Assembly (NCBI GenBank): GCA_028751875.1
Contig: CM054144.1
Coordinates: 446,985-510,984, forward strand
Direction of reading: 5' to 3'
DNA from: Rapana venosa
Taxonomy: Eukaryota; Mollusca; Gastropoda; Neogastropoda; Muricidae
DNA: 64,000 bases
The first letter of the stretch is position 1; every line of letters begins with the position of its first letter. This document shows, in pieces, positions 55,030 to 64,000 of the stretch. The notes under the pieces are model-generated. The model did not search any database. It saw nothing but the letters and a program-made list of their open reading frames with translations, and was not told the DNA's origin. Both the position numbers and the translations under genes were made by a program.

Positions 55030-56772
55030 TGATGATCATGTTTGATAGCTGATTGTGTTTTTGATAGTTGATTGTGTTTGATAGCTGATTGTGTTTGATA
55101 GCTGATCATATTCGATAACTGATTGTGTTTGAGATCATGTTTGATAGCTGATTGTGTTTGATAGCTGATTGTGTTTGATAGTTGATTGTGTTTGAGATCA
55201 TGTTTGATAGCTGATTGTGTTTGATAGCTGATTGTGTTTAACATCGTGTTTGATAGTTGATTATGTTTGATAGCTGATTGTGTTTGATAGCTGATCATGT
55301 TCGATAGCTGATTGTGTTTGAGATCATGTTTAATAGCTGATTGTGTTTGATAGCTGATTGTGTTTGGATAGCTGATTGTGTTTGATAATTGATTGTGTTT
55401 GAGATCATGTTTGATAGCTGACTGTGTTTGATAGCTGATTGTGTTTGATAGCTGATTGTGTTTGATAGCTGATTGTGTTTGATAGCTGATTGTGTTCAAT
55501 AGCTGATTTTGTTTGATAGCTGATTGTGTTTGAGATCATGTTTGATAGCTGATTGTGTTTGATAGCTGATTGTGTTTAACATCGTGTTTGATAGCTGATT
55601 GTGTTCAATAGCTGATTGTGTTTGATAGCAGATTGTGTTCAATAGCTGATTGGGTTTGATAGCTGATTGTGTTCAATAGCTGATTGTGTTTGATAGCTGA
55701 TTGTGTTTGATAGCTGATTGTGTTCAATAGCTGATTGTGTTTGATAGCTGATTGTGTTCAATAGCTGATTGTGGTTGATAGCTGATTGTGTTTGATAGCT
55801 GATTGTGTTTGATTGCTGATTGTGTTTGATAGCTGATTGTGTTCAATAGCTGATTGTGTTCGGGAGCTGATTGTGTTCAATAGCTGATTGTGTTCAATAG
55901 CTGATTGTGTTTGATAGCTGATTGTGTTCAATAGCTGATTGTGTTTGATAGCTGATTGTGTTTGATAGCTGATTGTGTTTGATTGCTGATTGTGTTCGAT
56001 AGCTGATTGTGTTCAATAGCTGATTGTGTTCGGGAGCTGATTGTGTTCAATAGCTGATTGTGTTCAATAGCTGATTGTGTTCGGGAGCTGATTGTGTTCA
56101 ATAGCTGATTGTGTTCGATAGCTGATTGTATTTGATAGCTGATTGTGTTCAATAGCTGATTGTGTTCGATAGCTGATTGTGTTCAATAGCTGATTGTGTT
56201 CAATAGCTGATTGTGTTCAATAGCTGATTGTGTTTGATAGCTGATTGTGTTTGATAGCTGATTGTGTTCAATAGCTGATTGAGGTTGATAGCTGATTGTG
56301 TTTGATAGCTGATTGTGTTTGATAGCTGATTGTGTTTGATTGCTGATTGTGTTCAATAGCTGATTGTGTTCAATAGCTGATTGTGTTTGATAGCTGATTG
56401 TGTTTAATAGCTGATTGTGTTTGATTGCTGATTGTGTTCGATAGCTGATTGTGTTCAATAGCTGATTGTGTTCGGGAGCTGATTGTTTTCAATAGCTGAT
56501 TGTGTTCAATAGCTGATTGTGTTTGATAGCTGATTGTGTTCAATAGCTGATTGTGTTCGATAGCTGATTGTGTTTGATAGCTGATTGTGTTCAATAGCTG
56601 ATTGTGTTCAATAGCTGATTGTGTTCAATAGCTGATTGTGTTTGAGATCATGTTTAATAGCTGATTGTGTTTGATAGCTGATTGTGTTTGGATAGCTGAT
56701 TGTGTTTGATAGCTGATTGTGTTTGATAGCTGATTGTGTTCAATAGCTGATTGTGTTCAATAGCTGATTGTG
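55030..56772. repeat. 17-bp satellite, about 100 copies
   Basis: Units of GATAGCTGATTGTGTTT with CAATAGCTGAT, GATTGCTGAT and CGGGAGCTGAT variants, and occasional GAGATCATGTTT or AACATCGTGTTT inserts. The array ends within about a dozen bases of the exon 8 splice acceptor. Confidence 0.96.
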
Positions 56773-56783
56773 TCTTCCCGCAG

Positions 56784-56925
56784 AACGGGCTCTAGTCATC
56801 AACGGACTGCACGACTTTGGGGTCAGGGCGTTTTGCTCCCACCTAGCGGAGAAACTGCAGGTGGAGCACATTGACAGTGTCGGCGATTTCAGGCTGCCCA
56901 ATGCCTGTTCCTTACCTCAGTTCAG
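56784..56925 (+). CDS. Exon 8 of the RRM/KH-like multidomain gene
   Basis: The acceptor is TCTTCCCGCAG (AG at 56782-56783) and the donor TTCAG|GTGGGT. Two bases complete the GAA codon begun by exon 7. The product includes ALVINGLHDFGVRAFCSHLA, EKLQVEHIDSVGDF and PNACSLPQF. This is the last exon found. The frame is open at its end (two bases over), so the gene continues, but no later exon was seen before 64000. Confidence 0.78.
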
Positions 56926-56939
56926 GTGGGTTGTTTAGT

Positions 56940-57365
56940 AATGCTGATGATAATAATGATGGTTGTGATGATGATTATGAATATAATGATGAACATAATG
57001 ATAGTAATAATAATAACTATCATTGTTATTATCACCATTATTATTATTATTATGTAGTAGTAGTAGGAGGAGGAGTAGTATGATTATGATAACAATTACA
57101 GTAATAGTAACATGACTAGTAAACTGAACATGAAGAAGGAAGGATATTTCTAGAGCAGTTTTGTTTTGGGGTATGTCGAGAGTTGCAGTCTGGTTGATGG
57201 GGCATCACCAGCAGTGCCTGCAGTGTCTGTCCTGTTTGGCTGTGCAACAGGAGACCATCACTGTCTGTCAGTCTCCCTCCTGCCCCGCCCTGCAAACCCT
57301 GAACATGCCTGGCCTTTACATCATCACCTGGGTGGTGGTCAGCCTGGTCTAACTGTGGTCAGTAG
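56940..57365. other. Intronic sequence with (ATA/ATG)n tract
   Basis: Triplet-rich sequence (56940-57085) and unique sequence. A short open stretch near 57165-57350 has no splice support. Confidence 0.5.
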
Positions 57366-57369
57366 TGTG

Positions 57370-57925
57370 GGCAGGTGAGGTCTGTGGTCAGTGAAGACAG
57401 TAGTGTGGGCAGGTGAGGTCTGTGGTCAGGGAAGACAGTGAAGACAGTGAGTAGTGTGGGCAGGTGAGGTCTGTGGTCAGTGAAGACAGTAGTGTGGGCA
57501 GGTGAGGTCTGTGGTCAGGGAAGACAGTAGTGTGGGCAGGTGAGGTCTGTGGTCAGGGAAGACAGTGAAGACAGTAGTGTGGGCAGGTGAGGTCTGTGGT
57601 CAGGGAAGACAGTAGTGTGGGCAGGTGAGGTCTGTGGTCAGGGAAGACAGTGAAGACAGTAGTGTGGGCAGGTGAGGTCTGTGGTCAGTGAAGACAGTAG
57701 TGTGGGCAGGTGAGGTCTGTGGTCAGTGAAGACAGTAGTGTGGGCAGGTGAGGTCTGTGGTCAGTGAAGACAGTAGTGTGGGCAGGTGAGGTCTGTGGTC
57801 AGTGAAGACAGTAGTGTGGGCAGGTGAGGTCTGTGGTCAGTGAAGACAGAGAAGACAGTAGTGTGGGCAGGTGAGGTCTGTGGTCAGTGAAGACAGTGAG
57901 TAGTGTGGGCAGGTGAGGTCATCAA
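57370..57925. repeat. 38-bp minisatellite with donor-like motifs
   Basis: About 14 units of GTAGTGTGGGCAGGTGAGGT plus CTGTGGTCAGTGAAGACA, some with an extra GTGAAGACA. Every unit contains GGCAG|GTGAGGT, a near-consensus 5' splice site. Confidence 0.95.
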
Positions 57926-58059
57926 CTGCAGGAGGTGGCTGGTGGTGGTTGTGGTTGGGTGTTCCTCAACTTAACACCCTAGGGGTCACCCAGACTAGGC
58001 ACTCTCTCTCTCTCTCTCTCATCCCACCTGGGAGTCACTGCAAGACTGAAGGGAAACGC

Positions 58060-59402
58060 TGACACAGGAGGAGATGTGTGTATGACACAGGAGGAGATGT
58101 GTGTATGACACAGGAGGAGATGTTGTGTGTATGACACAGGAGGAGATGTGTGTATGACACAGGAGGAGATGTTGTGTGTATGACACAGGAGGAGATGTGT
58201 GTATGACACAGGAGGAGATGCTGTGTGTATGACACAGGAGGAGATGTGTGTATGACACAGGAGGAGATGTTGTGTGTATGACACAGGAGATGTTGTGTAT
58301 GACACAGGATGAGATGTTGTGTGTATGACACAGGAGGAGATGTGTGTATGACACAGGAGGAGATGTTGTGTGTATGACACAGGATTAGATGTGTGTATGA
58401 CACAGGATTAGATGTGTGTATGACACAGGAGGAGATGTTGTGTGTATGACACAGGAGGAGATGTGTGTATGACACAGGATGAGATGTGTGTATGACACAG
58501 GATGAGATGTGTGTATGACACAGGATTAGATGTGTGTATGACACAGGATGAGATGTGTGTATGACACAGGATGAGATGTTGTGTGTATGACACAGGATGA
58601 GATGTTGTGTGTATGACACAGGAGATGTTGTGTGTATGACACAGGATGAGATGTGTGTATGACACAGGATGAGATGTTGTGTGTATGACACAGGATGAGA
58701 TGTTGTGTGTATGACACAGGATGAGATGTTGTGTGTATGACACAGGATGAGATGTTGTGTGTATGACACAGGATGAGATGTTGTGTGTATGACACAGGAT
58801 GAGATGTTGTGTGTATGACATAGGATGAGATGTTGTGTGTATGACACAGGATGAGATGTTGTGTGTATGACACAGGAGGAGATGTGTGTATGACACAGGA
58901 GATGTGTATATGACACAGGAGGAGATGTGTGTATGACACAGGAGGAGATGTTGTGTGTATGACACAGGAGGAGATGTTGTGTGTATGACACAGGATGAGA
59001 TGTTGTGTGTATGACACAGGAGGAGATGTTGTGTGTATGACACAGGATGAGATGTGTGTATGACACAGGATTAGATGTTGTGTGTATGACACAGGATGAG
59101 ATGTTGTGTGTATGACACAGGATTAGATGTTGTGTGTATGACACAGGAGGAGATGTGTGTATGACACAGGATTAGATGTTGTATGTATGACACAGGAGGA
59201 GATGTTGTGTGTATGACACAGGATTAGATGTGTGTATGACACAGGAGGAGATGTGTGTATGACACAGGAGGAGATGTGTGTATGACACAGGAGGAGATGT
59301 TGTGTGTATGACACAGGAGATGTTGTGTGTATGAAACAGGAGGAGATTTTGTGTATGACACTGTATTAGATGTTGTGTGTATGACACAGGATGAGATGTG
59401 TG

Positions 59403-59403
<1 letters not shown>
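58060..59403. repeat. 23/26-bp satellite, left part
   Basis: Units of GTATGACACAGGAGGAGATG plus TTGTGT (26 bp) or TGT (23 bp), with GGATGAG and GGATTAG variants. Frames on the minus strand (SYTQHLLLCHTHI-like) are repeat translations. Confidence 0.96.
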
Positions 59404-59436
<33 letters not shown>

Positions 59437-59580
59437 TATGGAATTTATATAGCGCTGAATCTTGTAAAATACAAACAAATCGAAGCGCTTGCACTCAATC
59501 ATTTACAGGCATGCAACTCTCCTTAAACATAATGAACAACAGATTTCAAATCCATGCGCGCGCACGTACGCATGCACATG

Positions 59581-59614
<34 letters not shown>

Positions 59615-60600
59615 TGGAACAACACTTAGAAGGTGAAAGATGCTGTTGAAAATTGGGGACAGATGTGTGGGGGGGAAAGTCTCAGGTAGGAAATAAGTGT
59701 GTTTTGAGGCTGGATTTGAAGGTATCAAGTGAAGGCTTTTGGCGAAGTGAAAGAGGGAGGTCATTCCCGGTGGATGGACCAGAAACAGGAAGGAGCGACG
59801 GCCAACAGTGGTTTGTTTGAATTGGGTGTTCGAAAGCACAAAGTTCTGCGGCTGAACGAAGGGAACGGGATGGGTTAAGGTGAAGACGTTTCAGAGATAA
59901 AAGGGTGCAGATTTGTGGGACATTTGAAAAAAAGGGTATTGATTTTATACTCCGTCTTTTGTGAGACGGAAACCCGTGCAGAGACGAGAGAGGAGTGATT
60001 GTTCAGATTTTTTTTTTCTTAGGGCGTGGCTGCAGGTTTTTTATGCGTTGAGAGAGTGGTAGATGATGCTGGTAGGCCCCAAAGGAATTACAGTAGTCTA
60101 AAAGGAAAGAATGAGAGATGTGACAAGTTTGGGAAATTGCATCAGTGGAAGATACTTGCGAAAAACGCGCTTATGCGCCGTAATTGTATAGCAAAGCTGG
60201 CAGGTCTGGGGATGAATTTTTTCATAGAGAGTTTTTGTTGTAAGAACTATCCCAAATCTTCCAGAGTGGGCAAAGGAACTGCGTATTGCCCAAATTTATT
60301 GAAATTTTTTCAGTAAGGAAAGTTTATGTTGGGTCCCCAGGGGCATGGCTTCGGGTTTTTTCGGCATTAAGTTGTAACTTGTTCTGGTCTCAATTTTGAA
60401 TGTCTTAAAAGGGGGTAGGCATATTTGTAGGAGGGAAGGCAAGTTTTCAACAGTTCGCTGCCTGAAGCTGAGTATCATCGGCATAGAAATGAGTCAAATT
60501 GGTGGTTGTTTATTTTTGTGAGGTGGAGCAGTGTAGAGAGTAAAGAAAAAGGGCCCCGGGGCTGATCCTGCGGGATCCCCATTCCCTTTTGACAGGTTTT
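59404..60600 (-). pseudogene. L2/CR1-like LINE inserted in the satellite
   Basis: It begins with (AAT)n and ATATAGCGCTGAATCTTG (the 3' end). On the minus strand it contains remnants of the RT: GIPQ.-like sequence near 60585, FYADDTQL near 60480, and GPSIWN-like codons near 59770. The sequence from 59880 on is full of one-base losses, more than in the sister copies. The left boundary with the satellite is sharp; the right one is near 60600-60700. Confidence 0.8.
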
Positions 60601-60699
60601 TATTTAAATTTTTTTACAAAAACTTTTGGAACCCGTCGTGGTATGAAGTAACCCCGGTGAGGGGGTGCCCTTTTTACCAAAGATTTTTGGAGGGGAGAA

Positions 60700-62485
60700 A
60701 AAACAGGATGACACAGGAGGGAGTGTGTTGCCAGGAGGGGATGAGTGTAGACACAGGAGATGTTTTGTGTATGACAAGGAGGAGATGTGGTATGACAAGG
60801 ATGAGATGTGTGTATGACACAGGATGGAGTTGTGTGTATGCACAGGATGGATGTGTTTGAAAAAGGTGATATGTTGTTGTATGACACAGGAGGAGATGTT
60901 TTGTGTATGAAAAAGGAGGAATGTGTGTTGAACGGGGAGATGTTGTGTGTTGACAAGGATGAGAGTTGGTGTGTATGACACAGGGGAGATGTCTGTATGA
61001 ACCCGGAGGAGATTGTGTTTTGACACGGAGGAGATGGTGTAGACACAGGGGAGTTGTGTATGACAAGGATGGATGTTGTGTGTATGAACGGATGAGATGT
61101 TGTGTGTATGACACGGGGGAGATGTGTTATGAACAGGAGGAGATGTTGTGTGTATGACAGGATGAGATTTGTGTGTTTTGAACAGGATGAGATGTTGTGT
61201 GTAGACACAGGGGGAGATGTGTGTAGACACAGGAGGAGTGTTGTGTGTATGCCCCGGAGGAGTTTTTGTGTGTATGACAAGGAGGAGATGTTGTGGTAGA
61301 CACAGGAGGAAGTTGTGTGTATGACCAGGAGGAGATGGTGTATGAAAGGTGGATGTGTGTATGAACGGGTGAGTTTTGGTGTTCCCCGGGGGTGGTGGTT
61401 GACACAGGAGGAGATTTGGGGTTTTGCACGGGGGAGGGGGGTATGAACAGGGGAGATGGTGTATGACACAGGGGAGGGGTTGAACGGGGGAGTGTGTTGA
61501 CCGGAGAGTTGTGGTTGACACGGGGTGTTGTGTGTATGAACGGGATGTTGTGTGTAGCCGGAGGGAGTGGTTGACACGGAGGGATGTGTGTTGACACAGG
61601 GTGAGTTTTTGTGATGAAAAGGAGGAGTTGTGTGTTTTTCACAGGAGGAGATTTGTGTGTATGCCAGGAGGAGTGTTGTATGACACAGGAGGAGATGTGT
61701 GTTGACAAGGAGGAGATGTTTTTGTGTATGCACGGAGAAGTGTGTGTATGCACAGGAGAGTGTGTGTAGAAACAGGGGAGATGTTGTGTGTATGACACGG
61801 ATGGATGTGTTAAAAGGAGATGTTGTGTGTATGACACAGGAGAGGGTTTTGTGTATGAAAAGGATGAGATGTTTTGTTAGACACGGAGGGGATGTTGTGT
61901 GTATGAAAAAGGAAAAGGTTGTGTGTTGACACGGAGGAGGTGTGTATGAAAAGGGGAGATGTGTGTATGACACAGGAGGAGATGTGTGTATGACACAGGA
62001 TGAGATGTGTGTATGACACAGGAGATGTTGTGTGTATGACACAGGAGGAGATGTTGTGTGTATGACACAGGAGATGTGTGTATGACACAGGAGGAGATGT
62101 TGTGTGTATGACACAGGAGGAGATGTGTGTATGACACAGGATGAGATGTTGTGTGTATGACACAGGAGATGTTGTGTGTATGACACAGGAGGAGATGTGT
62201 GTATGACACAGGAGGTGTGTGTATGACACAGGAGGAGATGTGTGTATGACACAGGATGAGATGTGTGTATGACACAGGAGGAGATGTTGTGTGTATGACA
62301 CAGGAGATGTTGTGTGTATGACACAGGAGGAGATGTGTGTATGACACAGGAGATGTGTGTATGACACAGGAGGAGATGTGTGTATGACACAGGATGAGAT
62401 GTGTGTATGACACAGGAGGTGATGTGTGTATGACACAGGTTTAGATGTTGTGTGTATGACACAGGAGATGTTGTTTGTATGACAC
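60700..62485. repeat. 23/26-bp satellite, right part
   Basis: The same unit as 58060-59403. Between 60700 and 61960 units are ragged (for example GAACGGGG and GACAAGGA in place of GACACAGGAGG). From 61965 to 62480 they are clean again. The long minus-strand frames are not genes. Confidence 0.93.
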
Positions 62486-62599
62486 ACAGCCGTCAGTTCC
62501 CTCCACTTACAGCTACTCTCAGCTGCTATCTATTCCATCTCAACTGGTGCTGATTACAGCAGAAACTGATGGCACATGGACTTGGTAAAAGGAAGGGGC

Positions 62600-64000
62600 T
62601 AATTTTAGCACTGGGCCCTAGACCCTTGACTGAGTTATGCTGGATTTGTGCAGTGTGGACAGTTTTGAAGTATTGAAACGATCGAAGAGGATGATGTAGA
62701 TCAGTTTTATTCCAATTTTGTGGCAAAGCTCATACATGCAGCTGAGTTTTCTATTCCCAAACACAAAAGCAACAAGAATGGAAAGCATACGGGCAATAGA
62801 TGGTGGACTAAAACATGTGAGGATGCAGTAAACCATAAAAAGAACGATTCAAAATATGGTTAAAAGATCAATCAGAAGAAAACTTTATTTGTATGAAGTA
62901 TGCTAAAACTCAATGTAAAAGAATAATTGCTCAGGCAAAAAACAAGTATTGGACAGAATTCTGTATAAATGAAGTATCAGAATCCAAGGATTTACATAAA
63001 GTTTGGAAGAAAGTTAGTGAAATGAAAAATGGATTTCAGCTTCCAACACATCCAATCAAATTTGAAAATAATAGATTTCCAAGCATAATTGAAAAAGCAG
63101 AAGCTTTTGTTTCAATGTTTTCAGATAATAGTTCATCAGTAAGAATACAATCAAATATCGAATTAGAAAAAGCAAATAAATCAAACAAATTGTCAGCTTA
63201 TAATGCTGATTATTTAAATGCCCCCATTCAATATGATGAATTTAGTGAAACTTGAGATTCATTTACACATAACAAGACGGCTGTTGGTGCTGATGGTATA
63301 TCTTATCAAATGCTGGCTCATATGCCTTTAAAATGGAAAAGGCTACTCTTTTCATTTTTCCAGAACTGTTGGATAAATGGCGCTCTTCCTAAAATCTGGA
63401 GGCAGTCGATTGTAGTCCCAATCCTGAAGAAAGGTAAACTGCGGTCATCGATAGATAGCTACAGGCCAATTGCTCTTACGTCTCATGTGGGTAAAGTAAT
63501 GGAAAAAATTATACATAAGCGTTTATTTCATTTTTGTGAAAAGAATAATGTGATCCCAACAAATCAGGCTGGTTTTCGAAAGGGAAGATGTACTTTTGAC
63601 CACTTAGTTAAACTAACACATCAAATTAAAAAGCAATTTTCCAAACGAAAAAGTGTGTTAGCCACATTTTTTGATGTAAAGAAAGCCTATGATAGAGTTT
63701 GTCATGATCAATTGCTACATAAATTAAAATACATTGGTATTAATGGCATATTATATAAATATCTGCAAAATTTCTTGTCGGATAGATCAATTTGCACTAA
63801 ATTAGGCTCAGTGTACTCATCTTTTAAAGCTATCGACTTGGGTATACCACAGGGATCAGTACTTGCACCTATCTTGTTTTCTATTCTTGTACATGATCTC
63901 CCTAGCTCTTTGTCACCTAATACTCAAGTTGTTCAGTATGCAGATGATATTGCTATTTGGATAAATACGTCAGTTAGGAAAAACACGAAAAAGAGAGTGA
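62600..64000 (+). pseudogene. LINE-C, Jockey/I-like reverse transcriptase, cut by the window edge
   Basis: A linker region (DDVDQFYSNFVAKLIHAAEF, NRWWTKTCEDAV) leads into an RT: VPILKKGKLRSSIDSYRPIA, TSHVGKVMEKIIHKRL, NQAGFRKGRCTFDHLVKLT, TFFDVKKAYDRV (motif A), GIPQGSVLAPILFSILVHDL (motif B) and VVQYADDIAIW (motif C). Stops interrupt the linker near 62861 and the frame at 63253-63255, after which it stays open to the edge. It has few other lesions. The clade is a guess from the motif style. The 5' boundary is approximate. Confidence 0.85.

Noticed and set aside
57161..57378. Open stretch with cysteine-rich peptide
   Set aside because: No acceptor in phase with exon 8, and overlapping frames are equally open.
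58035..62487. Long SYTQHLLLCHTH-type frames on the minus strand
   Set aside because: Several frames stay open because the 23/26-bp unit lacks stops on that strand. The repeat explains them fully.

Overview
The window is eukaryotic nuclear DNA from an animal with a repeat-rich, intron-rich genome. It is most likely a gastropod mollusc. That assignment is an inference from three things: tRNA-headed SINEs resembling molluscan V-SINEs, a 2A-bearing APE-type LINE, and dense microsatellites and minisatellites. No species can be named from the sequence alone. There is no sign of bacterial operons.

Two host genes are well supported. The first is an intronless beta-1,3-galactosyltransferase-like (GT31) gene at 6683-8143 (+). 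The second is a large multi-exon gene on the + strand, assembled here from eight exons with phase-consistent splice sites (18904-18939, 34418-34559, 38628-38828, 40874-41406, 42594-42809, 51510-51787, 52886-53049, 56784-56925). It has a TATA box and IRF-like motifs upstream of its first exon. It encodes two RRM-like domains, a proline-rich linker, a coiled coil and further KH-like modules, an arrangement recalling the N-terminal half of PARP10/PARP14-type proteins. The gene runs past the last exon found. A probable 3'-terminal exon of another + strand gene lies at 3863-3970.

Most of the rest is mobile DNA. LINE-A (44574-50371, -) is almost full length, lies antisense in intron 5 of the large gene, and carries a 2A-like ribosome-skipping motif in ORF1. 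A truncated foldback copy of LINE-A is at 19620-21124. LINE-B (29097-31012, +) is a broken RT with a PHD-like zinc finger. L2/CR1-like LINE fragments lie at 34058-34387 (+), 34603-35663 (-), 37112-37800 (-) and 59404-60600 (-). LINE-C runs off the right edge (62600-64000, +). About a dozen copies of one tRNA-derived SINE family (called SINE-A here) are scattered through the window, with a second V-SINE-like family (53281-53786) and a third tRNA-headed element (52470-52829). At 23733-26470 three elements are nested: a SINE-A copy is split by an LTR-like element, which is itself split by a 946-bp terminal-inverted-repeat transposon with a 9-bp target duplication.

The remaining sequence is tandem repeats. 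Some clearly grew out of SINE-A (8663-9268 and 23785-24080). One carries repeated CRE octamers (2110-2659). Several lie in introns of the large gene close to splice sites. Many long open frames in the window are only translations of these arrays.
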